From: an uncultured Oscillospiraceae bacterium
GTDB lineage: Bacteria > Bacillota > Clostridia > Oscillospirales > Ruminococcaceae
Assembly (NCBI GenBank): GCA_910578755.1
Contig: CAJTSZ010000002.1
Coordinates: forward strand, 1 to 30,882
Direction of reading: 5' to 3'
DNA length: 30,882 nt
Shown here: positions 20,338-27,608 of the stretch, one piece after another
How positions within the stretch are numbered: position 1 is the first letter of the stretch
How the letters are laid out: every line of letters starts with the position of its first letter
The notes under the pieces: generated by a model
Told to the model about the DNA's origin: nothing
The model's input: the letters and a program-made list of their open reading frames with translations, nothing else
The model's database searches: none
Program-made: the position numbers and the translations under genes

Positions 20338-21639
20338 ATGGCAAAAATTGAATTACTGGAGCAGCGCCTGGCACAGGGCGCTTACAACAATACATTCCAG
20401 TTACTATATGGAAAAAACCAGAAAGAAAACCAAAGGGCGCGGTACCAGGCGGTGCTTGGCGGCTTTCGCAAAACCTTTCCTACTACAAAGGATGTGGAGC
20501 TGTTCAGCGCGCCGGGGCGCACAGAGCTGGGGGGGAACCATACAGACCACCAGCACGGCTGCGTTGTGGCTGCCAGTGTGGATTTGGACGTGGTTGCAGC
20601 AGCCGGCGTCAACGGGGAACAGGTCATTCGTATCTTATCCGAAGGCTACCCCATGGTTCAGGTAAGCCTGGACAGCCTGAGTATTGTTGAAGAAGAAAAA
20701 AATACCACCAATGCCTTAATTCGGGGTGTTGCCGCAGGAATGAGGGAGCGCGGGTATCAGGTAGGCGGCTTTGACGCCTATGTGACTTCCAACGTGCTCC
20801 AGGGCTCCGGGCTTTCTTCCTCTGCAGCTTTTGAGGTTATGGTGGGCACTTTGGTAAGCCACCTGTTTAATCAGGGCCAAATAGACCCTGTTGCTGTGGC
20901 CCAGGTGGGCCAATATGCGGAAAACGTGTACTTTGGCAAGCCCTGCGGCCTGTTGGACCAAATGGCCTGCGCCGTAGGCGGGTATGTTGCCATTGATTTT
21001 TACAACCCCCAAAAGCCTGTTGTAGAAAAAATAGAGTTCAATTTTTCCAAAACGGGGCATACCATGTGCATTGTGGACGCAGGTGGCAGCCATGCGGATT
21101 TAACGGACGATTACGCTGCCATAACACGGGAAATGAAGCAGGTGGCGGCCTGCTTTGGCAAGGAAGTGCTGCGCCAGGTGCCGCCCGCCGAATTTTACAC
21201 AGCTTTGGGCAGCCTGCGCAGTAAGGTGGAGGACAGGGCCCTGCTGCGGGCAATCCACTTTTTTGAGGAAAACACCCGCGCCCAGGAAATGGCCCATGCC
21301 CTGCGCCAAAAGGATTTTGAAGGGTTCCGCCGGGTTTCCCTTGCTTCCGGCAGGTCCTCGTTTATGTATTTGCAGAATGTGTTTACCTGCAAATCCCCAA
21401 CGGAACAAAAGGTAAGTTTGGCCCTGGCCGTGGCGGATGTGCTGCTGCAAGGGCGGGGCTGCTTCCGTATACAGGGGGGCGGCTTTGCAGGTACCATACA
21501 GGCCTTTGTACCCAACGATATGGTGGCCGGTTTTAAGGAAAAAATGGAGGCCGTAACAGGCAAGGGCACCTGCCACCTGCTTTCTATCCGGCCGGTGGGC
21601 GGCATTAAAGTAGAGGAGGAAGCAGTATGGCAGAATTAA
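20338..21639 (+). CDS. galK: Galactokinase
   Basis: GHMP-family kinase of 433 aa that phosphorylates galactose to galactose-1-phosphate (first step of the Leloir pathway). The galactokinase signature G-R-T-E-L-G-G-N-H-T-D-H-Q-H-G is at residues 60-74, the ATP-binding G-S-G-L-S-S-S-A-A-F at 156-165, and the third GHMP motif G-G-G-F-A-G-T near the C-terminus. About 40 residues longer at the N-terminus than the short form, as in some Clostridia. The start at 20338 has GGTGAT 4 nt upstream, matching the extended anti-Shine-Dalgarno; an in-frame ATG 15 nt earlier and a TTG at 20233 are alternatives. It overlaps galT by 13 bp. Confidence 0.95.
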   Translation: MAKIELLEQRLAQGAYNNTFQLLYGKNQKENQRARYQAVLGGFRKTFPTTKDVELFSAPGRTELGGNHTDHQHGCVVAASVDLDVVAAAGVNGEQVIRILSEGYPMVQVSLDSLSIVEEEKNTTNALIRGVAAGMRERGYQVGGFDAYVTSNVLQGSGLSSSAAFEVMVGTLVSHLFNQGQIDPVAVAQVGQYAENVYFGKPCGLLDQMACAVGGYVAIDFYNPQKPVVEKIEFNFSKTGHTMCIVDAGGSHADLTDDYAAITREMKQVAACFGKEVLRQVPPAEFYTALGSLRSKVEDRALLRAIHFFEENTRAQEMAHALRQKDFEGFRRVSLASGRSSFMYLQNVFTCKSPTEQKVSLALAVADVLLQGRGCFRIQGGGFAGTIQAFVPNDMVAGFKEKMEAVTGKGTCHLLSIRPVGGIKVEEEAVWQN

Positions 21640-22604
21640 GATGGCACCCCTTAATACAGGACTGGGTGATGATCAATTCCAAACGGCAGGGGCGGCCGGC
21701 AATGCCCAAGGATTGGTGCCCCTTTTGCCCCGGTTCCGGCAAGGTACCGGAGGATTACGACGTTTTAAAATATGATAATGACTTCCCGGCCCTTTCCCAA
21801 ACGCCCCCAGAGCCTGACGACGTGGCTACGGATTTTTTCAAGGTAAAGCCAGCCTACGGTAAATGTGAGGTAATTTTGTATTCCCCTGGGCATACAACCA
21901 CCATCCCAGAGCTTTCCGACCAGCATATGAACAAGCTAATAAACCTGTGGGCCCAAAGGTATGAGGAAATTTCCTCCGACCCCAACATTAAATATGTCTT
22001 TATTTTTGAAAACAGGGGTAAAATGGTGGGCACTACCATGCCCCACCCCCACGGGCAAATATACGGCTATTCGGTTATCCCTAAAAAAATACAGTTGGAA
22101 TTGGCCTCGGCCCAGGAATACAGGGAGGAAAAAGGCCGCTGCCTGTTCTGTGATATGCTAAAGGCAGAGCGCGAGGCTGGCCAGCGCATTGTGTTTGAAA
22201 CAGAGCACTTTGCAGTGTTTTTGCCCTTTTTTACCGAGTACCCCTATGGAGTATACCTCCAGGCCAAGCGCCATGTAAGCCACATTTCCCACCTTACAGA
22301 GGAGGAAAAAACGGACTTGGGCATTGCCATAAAGCACCTGGTAGGGATGTTTGACACCCTGTTCCACAAGGAATTTCCCTATATGATGTGTATGCACAAT
22401 GCGCCGGTAAACGTGGAGGATGTGGACGAGGCCTTCCACTTCCACATTGAGTTTTTCCCGCCCCTGCGTTCCGCGGAGCAGCAAAAGTTCAACGCCTCCA
22501 GTGAAACCGGGGTTTGGGCCCACTGCAACCCCCGTTGCCCGGAGGAAACCGCCCAGGAACTGCGGGATGCTTACAGGGAGCATATGAGTACTTTGGAAAA
22601 ATAA
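21627..22604 (+). CDS. galT: Galactose-1-phosphate uridylyltransferase
   Basis: A 325-aa GalT (type 1) transferring UMP between UDP-glucose and galactose-1-phosphate. The catalytic H-P-H-G-Q is at 140-144 (His142 nucleophile), zinc-type cysteines C-P-F-C at 31-34, and the C-terminal H-F-H-I-E-F motif. The second half shows the R-C-L-F-C pair as well. Translation starts inside galK with GAGGAGG 8 nt before the ATG, so both enzymes are made together. galE is not in the window; UDP-galactose epimerase must be elsewhere. Confidence 0.97.
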   Translation: MAELRWHPLIQDWVMINSKRQGRPAMPKDWCPFCPGSGKVPEDYDVLKYDNDFPALSQTPPEPDDVATDFFKVKPAYGKCEVILYSPGHTTTIPELSDQHMNKLINLWAQRYEEISSDPNIKYVFIFENRGKMVGTTMPHPHGQIYGYSVIPKKIQLELASAQEYREEKGRCLFCDMLKAEREAGQRIVFETEHFAVFLPFFTEYPYGVYLQAKRHVSHISHLTEEEKTDLGIAIKHLVGMFDTLFHKEFPYMMCMHNAPVNVEDVDEAFHFHIEFFPPLRSAEQQKFNASSETGVWAHCNPRCPEETAQELRDAYREHMSTLEK

Positions 22605-22613
22605 TGAAAAGAC

Positions 22614-22650
22614 CAGCCGGCCAAGGGGCGCTCCCCGGCCGGCTGCTTTT
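22614..22650 (+). terminator. Terminator of galKT
   Basis: CAGCCGGCC / GGCCGGCTG stem continued by GGGG/CCCC across a 2-nt bulge, then CTTTT. The short T tract lowers confidence. Confidence 0.65.
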
Positions 22651-22688
22651 ACGGACGAAATAAGCAAGTTTATAAAGGAGAGGATAAA

Positions 22689-23159
22689 ATGAGAAGAGAA
22701 GAGCGCAAAGTGAACAGTATGGAAGAAATTTTAAATATTATTTCCCGGTGCGAGGTTTGCCACCTGGCCCTTTGCGGGGAAAAGGGGCCTTATGTGGTGC
22801 CCATGAATTTTGGTGTGGAGGTTTGGGAGGACAAACTGCGGCTGTATTTTCACGGCGCGGGCCAGGGGACAAAAATGTCCCTTTTAGCTGGGGATAACCG
22901 GGCGGCCTTTTCCATGAGCTGCGGCCATAAGGTGGTTTTGGCCCAGTCCGGCTGTGAAGCAACCATGGAGTACAAAAGCGTTTGCGGCAGCGGCAGGCTG
23001 GTTGTTGTAGAAGGGGAGGAGAAGGTGGCGGGCCTTACGGCAATTATGAACCAGTACGACGAAGCCGAGGATTACCATTTTGCCCCCCAGGCGGTGGAAA
23101 AGGTTACCGTGTTAAGGCTGGAAGTAGAGCAGGTTTCGGGAAAAGCGTCCCAAAAATAG
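22689..23159 (+). CDS. Pyridoxamine 5'-phosphate oxidase (PPOX)-family flavoprotein, NimA-like
   Basis: A 156-aa split-barrel FMN-binding protein of the PPOX/NimA group. Patterns: M-R-R-E-E-R-K-V at the start, the first barrel strands C-H-L-A-L-C, P-Y-V-V-P-M-N-F-G, L-Y-F-H-G-A-x-x-G-x-K, and Y-K-S-V-C-G-S-G-R. These proteins bind flavin and may reduce small substrates such as nitro compounds; the real substrate is unknown. Start at 22689 behind AAGGAGAGG. Own terminator downstream. Not functionally linked to the galactose genes. Confidence 0.88.
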   Translation: MRREERKVNSMEEILNIISRCEVCHLALCGEKGPYVVPMNFGVEVWEDKLRLYFHGAGQGTKMSLLAGDNRAAFSMSCGHKVVLAQSGCEATMEYKSVCGSGRLVVVEGEEKVAGLTAIMNQYDEAEDYHFAPQAVEKVTVLRLEVEQVSGKASQK

Positions 23160-23196
23160 GAAGATGGAAAAAGGCAAGGTTTATTTGTACTGTAAA

Positions 23197-23230
23197 AAAT
23201 CGCCCTTGGAGTATTATCCAAGGGCGATTT
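23197..23230. terminator. Bidirectional terminator between the PPOX gene and the DUF5673-like gene
   Basis: Fourteen-bp perfect stem AAATCGCCCTTGGA / TCCAAGGGCGATTT, 6-nt loop; six U follow on the minus strand, a weaker T-rich tract on the plus strand. Confidence 0.85.
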
Positions 23231-23242
23231 GGTTTATTATTG

Positions 23243-23749
23243 CTAATTTTGGCCGGAGGGAATGAACCCTTTTTCCTGTAACAGCTGGAGGATATATTCC
23301 TGGTAATCGCCGGAAAAAGTTAAGTCAAAGCTTTTGCCTTTGGCCGTGACATAGTGAATACAAATCCCACCCTTGGCAGAAACTACTTGGCACTGTGCAA
23401 TTTTTTCCCACGGATAGCGACGGCCAAAAAAATAAACCCCGTTTTCGTACATCCCAAAGCGGAAGAAAAAAGCCGGAACTGTCAGCATAAGCAGGTAGCC
23501 GGGGCGTACAGGGATGTGAAGTATGGAAAAAACAACCTGTGCCGCAATAAGGGCAGCCGTAACAATTCCTAAAATGCGCCTGGTTTTAGCGGGGGTTTCC
23601 TTGCCCCGGGCAATGCGGCAGCGGTACTGCATCTGAAAGTAAAACAACTCAACAAACATGCAAACCATGCAGAACATAAGGAAGGCAGAATCAAAGGCAT
23701 ATAAAAGGGGAGAAAACCCACTGGCAACAACAGGCGAAAGCTGCATCAT
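23243..23749 (-). CDS. Membrane protein with PH-like (DUF5673-type) C-terminal domain
   Basis: A 168-aa protein with about three to four hydrophobic segments (residues 10-35, 58-78, 82-98) and a soluble C-terminus. The end (M-Y-E-N-G-V-Y-F-F-G-R-R-Y-P-W-E-K-I) is the Y-E-N-G-I/V-x-x-x-x-x-x-x-x-W-E-x-I pattern of bacterial PH-like domains such as DUF5673. Start behind AGGAGG, 6 nt before the ATG. Function unknown; it may anchor or sense something at the membrane. Promoter at 23800-23828. Confidence 0.7.
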   Translation of the reverse strand: MMQLSPVVASGFSPLLYAFDSAFLMFCMVCMFVELFYFQMQYRCRIARGKETPAKTRRILGIVTAALIAAQVVFSILHIPVRPGYLLMLTVPAFFFRFGMYENGVYFFGRRYPWEKIAQCQVVSAKGGICIHYVTAKGKSFDLTFSGDYQEYILQLLQEKGFIPSGQN

Positions 23750-23799
23750 AACAAAAACCTCCTAAAATAAATAAAGCGGCACAAGCTATATATTTAAAC

Positions 23800-23828
23800 A
23801 GTATAACAAAGGAAAAAGGGAAAGTAAA
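23800..23828 (-). promoter_or_regulatory. Probable promoter of the DUF5673-like gene
   Basis: On the minus strand TTTACT (23828-23823), 17-nt spacer, TATACT (23805-23800). Confidence 0.5.
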
Positions 23829-23876
23829 GCGCCAAATTTGCAAGGCTATTCCAAAAATATTTTATTAAGGATTTGG

Positions 23877-23973
23877 CAGTAAACAATTGTGTACTACACT
23901 TGTACCGCCCCACAGCATGGGGTGCGCTGACCTGTAAGCCTTTAGGGGCCTGCAAACTTGCAGTTGTTTACTG
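23877..23973. other. 97-nt multi-stem structured element
   Basis: Outer pairing CAGTAAACAA (23877-23886) with TTGTTTACTG (23964-23973), extendable to 13 pairs on the plus strand through one G-U. Inside: GTAC/GTAC (23891-23905), CCCCA-CAGCA-TGGGG (23908-23922), GCC/GGC and CTGCA-AACT-TGCAG (23950-23963). A T7 run (gattttttt) follows at 23981-23989 on the plus strand. It lies in the divergent gap between a minus-strand gene and panT. It could be an independent small RNA, a leader or a MITE-like remnant. I recognise no known RNA class. Confidence 0.45.
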
Positions 23974-24025
23974 GAGGGCAGATTTTTTTGAATTTGCTTG
24001 AATACTTCCAGCAGGGCGCTTTTGC

Positions 24026-24054
24026 TTGCTTTTTGCCGGCGAACCGTGTATAAT
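24026..24054 (+). promoter_or_regulatory. Promoter of panT-coaX
   Basis: TTGCTT (24026-24031), 17-nt spacer, TATAAT (24049-24054). Predicted start near 24061, leaving a leader of about 345 nt. Confidence 0.65.
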
Positions 24055-24060
24055 GAACTG

Positions 24061-24405
24061 CGAAAAAACATTGTATCCCACATAAAACTCAGGAAAAAGC
24101 AAGGAAATAAAGTTTCCTTAGTATGGAACACAGAAAGACCTCCCATACTAAAAGCCTATTTAGGATTTTTATGTACATGGATTGGCAAGATGTTTTTTGC
24201 CGTGCAAAGCAAAAATTCTTTGCAAATACTGTATGTATTTCAAGAATTTTAACAATGCAGGGCGGAAAAACAGCCGCCAAGGTTTAAGTAGGCTATAAGG
24301 AAAAAGCAAAAACAAAGCTGGCTGTAGGGCAGCGCCCATAGCACAGCAAAAAATTTTTCGGGCTTTTCCATGGGCAAAGAGGGAACAATAGTGGAGGTAT
24401 GAAAA
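24061..24405 (+). promoter_or_regulatory. Long structured 5' leader of panT-coaX
   Basis: No gene is seen in these 345 nt. Plus-strand hairpins: AAGGAAA/TTTCCTT (24101-24119), TTAGTATGG/CCATACTAA (24118-24151, alternative to the first), GGCAA/TTGCC (24184-24201), TGCAAAG/CTTTGCA (24203-24224), AAATAC/GTATTT (24224-24240), GGCGG/CCGCC (24261-24278). Near the gene, GCCC at 24334-24337 can pair with GGGC at 24327-24330, or GCCCAT (24334-24339) with ATGGGC (24370-24375) close to the ribosome-binding site GGAGGT (24393-24398). A competing-structure control element is plausible. It matches no riboswitch class I know. Confidence 0.45.
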
Positions 24406-25029
24406 ATGAATCATGAAAAAACAGCGTCAATGGTAAAAATGGCATTGCTTACGGCGGTAATTGTGGTGCTTACGGCAACGCCCCTGGGGTACATCCCCTT
24501 AGGGTTTATGTGGGCCACCACAATACACATCCCGGTTATTTTGGGTTCCATACTTCTGGGGCCAAAACGGGGGGCGGTGCTGGGGTTGATATTCGGCATT
24601 TCCAGCATGGTAAAGGCCACCATTACCCCGGTTATTACCAACTTTGTGTTCAGCCCCTTTTTTGCTATGGGGGACACCCACGGCAGCTTTTGGAGCCTGG
24701 TTGTATGCCTGGTGCCCCGCATTTTAGTGGGCGTTGTGCCATACTATGTGTACCGCTTGGCAAAAAAGCTGTGGGGCAAGGAAAACCTTTCCCTTACCTT
24801 AGCGGGCATTGCCGGTTCTATGACAAATACCCTGCTGGTAATGAATTTTATTTACCTGTTTTTTGGCCGCGCCTATGCCCAGGCAAGCCAGGTTGCCTTT
24901 GAAGGGCTTTACGCCGCCATTGTTTCCATGATATTTATTAACGGCGTGCCAGAGGCTGTTGTAGCGGCAATTATTACCTGCCTTGCAGCAAGAATCCTGC
25001 TGAAAATGGAAAAACGGGGTATGGCATAG
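24406..25029 (+). CDS. panT: ECF transporter S component, probably for pantothenate
   Basis: A 207-aa integral membrane S component of an ECF vitamin importer, with about six hydrophobic segments. Signature regions: the N-terminal K-M-A-L-L-T-A-V-I-V-V-L, P-L-G-F-M-W-A-T-T-I-H-I-P-V, L-G-P-K-R-G-A-V-L-G-L-I-F-G-I, and the end G-V-P-E-A-V-V-A-A-I-I. T-x-H-I-P-V-I-L-G-S is typical of the PanT/RibU-like group. The pantothenate assignment rests on coaX lying 67 bp downstream in the same operon (established for PanT); the sequence alone does not fix the ligand. GGAGGT is 7 nt before the ATG. The shared ATPase module is elsewhere. Confidence 0.85.
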   Translation: MNHEKTASMVKMALLTAVIVVLTATPLGYIPLGFMWATTIHIPVILGSILLGPKRGAVLGLIFGISSMVKATITPVITNFVFSPFFAMGDTHGSFWSLVVCLVPRILVGVVPYYVYRLAKKLWGKENLSLTLAGIAGSMTNTLLVMNFIYLFFGRAYAQASQVAFEGLYAAIVSMIFINGVPEAVVAAIITCLAARILLKMEKRGMA

Positions 25030-25096
25030 CGGAAATCCGCCCAAAATTCCCAATAGAATGTTGAAAATAAAAGCAACGGCAAAGGAGATGTTTACT

Positions 25097-25864
25097 ATGG
25101 CGCTTGCAGTGGATATCGGCAATACCAACATTGTGCTGGGCTGCTTTCACGGGGATAAAATTGAATTTGTGGCCCGCATTGCAACAGAATTAAATAAAAC
25201 GGAAGAACAATATGCGGCAGAAGTAAAAAGCATTATTCAGCTGTACGATAAGGACCCTAAAAAAATTGAGGGCGCTATTATTTCTTCCGTTGTGCCCCCG
25301 CTTTCCAATGTGCTGAAAAACGCCGTGGCCCGTATTACAGGGAAAACCCCCATGGTGGTGGAGCCGGGGCTGAAAACGGGGCTGAATATTAAAATAGATA
25401 ACCCGGCCCAGCTGGGCAGCGACCTGGTGGTCACAGCCGTTGCAGGGATTAACCACTACCCCCTGCCCCAGGTGATTATTGATATGGGCACAGCTACCAC
25501 ATTTTCAGTAATCAACCAAAAAGGGGAGTACTTAGGCGGCTTAATTTTGCCTGGGGTAAACCTTTCCCTGCGCGCCCTCTCCGGTATGACAGCCCAGCTG
25601 CCCTCTATTGGCCTTACAGTCCCCAAAAATGTCATCGGCTCCAATACCATTGACTGTATGAACAGCGGTGTAGTCAACGGCAATGCCGCCATGATTGACG
25701 GCCTGGTGCAGCGCATAGCCGAGGAATTGGGCCAGCAGCCCACAGTGGTTGCCACCGGGGGCATAGCCAAAGCTATTGTGCCCTACTGTAAAACGGAAAT
25801 TACTTTAAATGACAACCTTCTGCTGGAAGGGCTGGCAATTTTATATTATAAAAACGCCAAATAA
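25097..25864 (+). CDS. coaX: Type III pantothenate kinase
   Basis: A 255-aa enzyme of the ASKHA fold phosphorylating pantothenate, the first step of coenzyme A synthesis; it is not inhibited by CoA feedback like type I. Seen: phosphate loop D-I-G-N-T-N-I-V-L-G (6-15), I-S-S-V-V-P-P-L, G-L-N-I-K-I-D-N-P-A-Q-L-G-S-D, the second phosphate motif D-M-G-T-A-T-T-F, and G-G-L-I-L-P-G-V. Full length. ATG at 25097 is used because AAAGGAG lies 9 nt upstream; the frame extends 13 codons upstream without a site. Follows its likely transporter. Confidence 0.96.
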   Translation: MALAVDIGNTNIVLGCFHGDKIEFVARIATELNKTEEQYAAEVKSIIQLYDKDPKKIEGAIISSVVPPLSNVLKNAVARITGKTPMVVEPGLKTGLNIKIDNPAQLGSDLVVTAVAGINHYPLPQVIIDMGTATTFSVINQKGEYLGGLILPGVNLSLRALSGMTAQLPSIGLTVPKNVIGSNTIDCMNSGVVNGNAAMIDGLVQRIAEELGQQPTVVATGGIAKAIVPYCKTEITLNDNLLLEGLAILYYKNAK

Positions 25865-25872
25865 ATAAAGTG

Positions 25873-25900
25873 AAGGGCCAGCCGGAAGGCTGGCCTTTTT
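25873..25900 (+). terminator. Terminator of panT-coaX
   Basis: GGCCAGCC-GGAA-GGCTGGCC stem followed by five T. Confidence 0.93.
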
Positions 25901-26000
25901 CCTTATCCTTATTGCAGGGAATCGTTATTGTTTTTGGGGGTAGTATTTGCCCCCAAGCCCTAACTTTTTGGGAAGTTCCGCCCCCATACCCTGGCTTTTT

Positions 26001-26021
26001 GGAGCTTTCAGCCCCATGCCC
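26001..26021 (+). repeat. Dispersed repeat module 2, diverged copy
   Basis: GGAGCTTTCAGCCCCA then TGCCC; shares the TTTCAGCCCCA core with copies at 4572 and 5030. The surrounding gap 25901-26190 holds no gene, only repeat modules and a terminator. Confidence 0.6.
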
Positions 26022-26055
26022 CATTTCCTGTGGGCCGCGGAGGCCCCGCAGTAAA

Positions 26056-26083
26056 GCTTGGAGGGAACCAATACCTCCAAAAG
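26056..26083 (-). repeat. Dispersed repeat module 1, copy C
   Basis: On the minus strand CTTTTGGAGG, 9 variable nt, CCTCCAAGC. The fixed arms match the copies at 4492 and 4955 although the 9-nt core differs. Confidence 0.8.
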
Positions 26084-26131
26084 CAGCGGCAAATTGTTCT
26101 ATGCCCAACTTGCCGCTGCTTTACTTTTTTT
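26083..26131 (+). terminator. Terminator-like hairpin fused to repeat copy C
   Basis: GCAGCGGCAA / TTGCCGCTGC stem followed by TTTACTTTTTTT; an outer pair AGTAAAGC/GCTTTACT encloses it together with the repeat. No gene is seen just upstream, so its client is unclear. Confidence 0.7.
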
Positions 26132-26190
26132 CCATTAAGGAGTATACTGAAAATAAGAAAATAACATTTGCCTAGCAGGGAGGGAAAGTC

Positions 26191-26448
26191 ATGAAAAAAT
26201 TATTCTTTTATGCAGACCAGTATGCAAAAAACAGTACCTGGAAGGACTTTGCTTTGTTAAAGTTCTGCCTGTTTGCTATGGGCTTGGCCGTGGGCTGCAC
26301 CGTGCCAAAAAAGAAAAGAAAATTAACCGTGGGCCTTGCCCTCGCTGTCTTTTGGGTAACCTATATCCCCCTTATGGTAAAGTGGGCAGCCATTGTAACC
26401 GGAAAAAAGAAGGAGTATGAAGTGGATGTTTTTCCCGATTTACAATAG
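26191..26448 (+). CDS. Small membrane protein, 85 aa
   Basis: Two hydrophobic segments (about 24-38 and 46-66) separated by the basic loop P-K-K-K-R-K-L. The start K-K-L-F-F-Y-A-D-Q-Y and D-F-A-L-L-K-F-C recall small proteins often labelled 'permease of phosphate ABC transporter' in Clostridia; that label is probably over-annotation, since no transporter domain is present. GGGAGG precedes the ATG. Function unknown. Confidence 0.78.
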   Translation: MKKLFFYADQYAKNSTWKDFALLKFCLFAMGLAVGCTVPKKKRKLTVGLALAVFWVTYIPLMVKWAAIVTGKKKEYEVDVFPDLQ

Positions 26449-26537
26449 CCCAAAAGTAAGCTATACTGTAGCGTAAGCAATAAAAGGCGCCCTCGCTAAA
26501 GGAGGACGCCAAAAAGAGAACCCAAAAGGAGAATATT

Positions 26538-27509
26538 ATGAAAAAAAGTTTTATCTGCCTTCTGGCAGGGGCTGTTGCAGCGGCCCTTGTTTTCACCGGC
26601 TGCCAAACAGCAGAGGAAAAAGCAGTGGCAAAATATAAAACGGCCTTGGTGAAAGGCAGGGAAATGGAAAGCTATACCACAGCAGGCAATGTGGATATGG
26701 AAGTGGGTATCAGCGGCATGAATATGGACATTTCTATATCTCTGGACGGCTCTGTAAAGGATAAGGGCAAAACAGCCGCCTTCCATATGGTAACCCAGGC
26801 TATGGGTCAAACAATGGAAACGGATATGTTTTCTCAGGATGGCTACCTTTATACCGGCGTGCCCGGCGCCCAAGGCAAGTTTATAAAACAAAGCTACGAA
26901 GAAGCAACTGGGATGCAGTACCAGCAGCTGCTGGATATGAGCAACACGGAAATGACCGCCATTTACGCCGAAGCCATAGATAAGGCGGAAAATTTAACCT
27001 GCACCCAAATGGAAGATAAAAAGGTCAATGTAACCTTTGACTTTCCCCAGGAAACCCTCACTTCCATGGAAAACACCATGGTGGAAATGCTCAGCGGCAG
27101 TATGGGCCAAACCATGGAGAATAACCTGCGGGAGCAGCTTGGGGTTGTGGGCCTTTCCGGCCAGGAACTGGATGATTTTGTAAAACAGATGATGTCCGTT
27201 TATCAGGAGATGTTCAGCAGCCTTACCATAAATAAAATAGCGATGAATACCACAATCAATAAGGAAGGCTATGCGGTAAATCAAAAAATGACCATGGAAA
27301 TGTCCCTGGATTTTTCCAGCCTGCTTAACTTGCTGGGCGAAGCCAGCGACCCCATTGCCCAAGCACAGCTGAAAAATATTTCCTTTAAAATTACCGCTAA
27401 TATGAATGTTGATAACATCAACGAAGATGTGTCGGTGGAGGTTCCCGCAATTTCGGAAGAAAATATCCTTACCCAGGAGGAAGCCGCGGCTTACCAGCTG
27501 GCAGCGTAG
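26538..27509 (+). CDS. Secreted lipoprotein, DUF6612-like
   Basis: A 323-aa protein with a lipoprotein signal: basic start M-K-K-S, hydrophobic stretch and lipobox F-T-G-C (Cys22). The mature part is rich in Met, Thr and Gln with alternating strands, like the LolA/LppX-type fold that DUF6612 proteins share (S-Y-T-T-A-G-N-V-D-M-E-V followed by many M-D-I/M-E-M strands). It probably binds a lipid or hydrophobic ligand outside the membrane. Start behind AAAGGAGA, 7-8 nt before the ATG. A terminator follows. Function unproven; the family call is by pattern and could be wrong. Confidence 0.7.
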   Translation: MKKSFICLLAGAVAAALVFTGCQTAEEKAVAKYKTALVKGREMESYTTAGNVDMEVGISGMNMDISISLDGSVKDKGKTAAFHMVTQAMGQTMETDMFSQDGYLYTGVPGAQGKFIKQSYEEATGMQYQQLLDMSNTEMTAIYAEAIDKAENLTCTQMEDKKVNVTFDFPQETLTSMENTMVEMLSGSMGQTMENNLREQLGVVGLSGQELDDFVKQMMSVYQEMFSSLTINKIAMNTTINKEGYAVNQKMTMEMSLDFSSLLNLLGEASDPIAQAQLKNISFKITANMNVDNINEDVSVEVPAISEENILTQEEAAAYQLAA

Positions 27510-27530
27510 GGAAGGGAAAAGCAATTTGTA

Positions 27531-27580
27531 AGGTAAACCCAAGGCTTTATAAAGCGGCGGGTTTACCTTCTTCTTTGTTT
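27531..27580 (+). terminator. Terminator after the lipoprotein gene
   Basis: AGGTAAACCC / GGGTTTACCT stem enclosing GCTTT/AAAGC, then a T/C-rich tail (TTCTTCTTTG). Confidence 0.75.
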
Positions 27581-27608
27581 TTAGAACAGTAAAAGGAGCA
27601 TACCAGCA

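Noticed and set aside
23865..24146. 93-codon minus-strand frame in the gap before panT
   Set aside because: No ribosome-binding site, crosses the structured element and the panT promoter, and shows no domain pattern.
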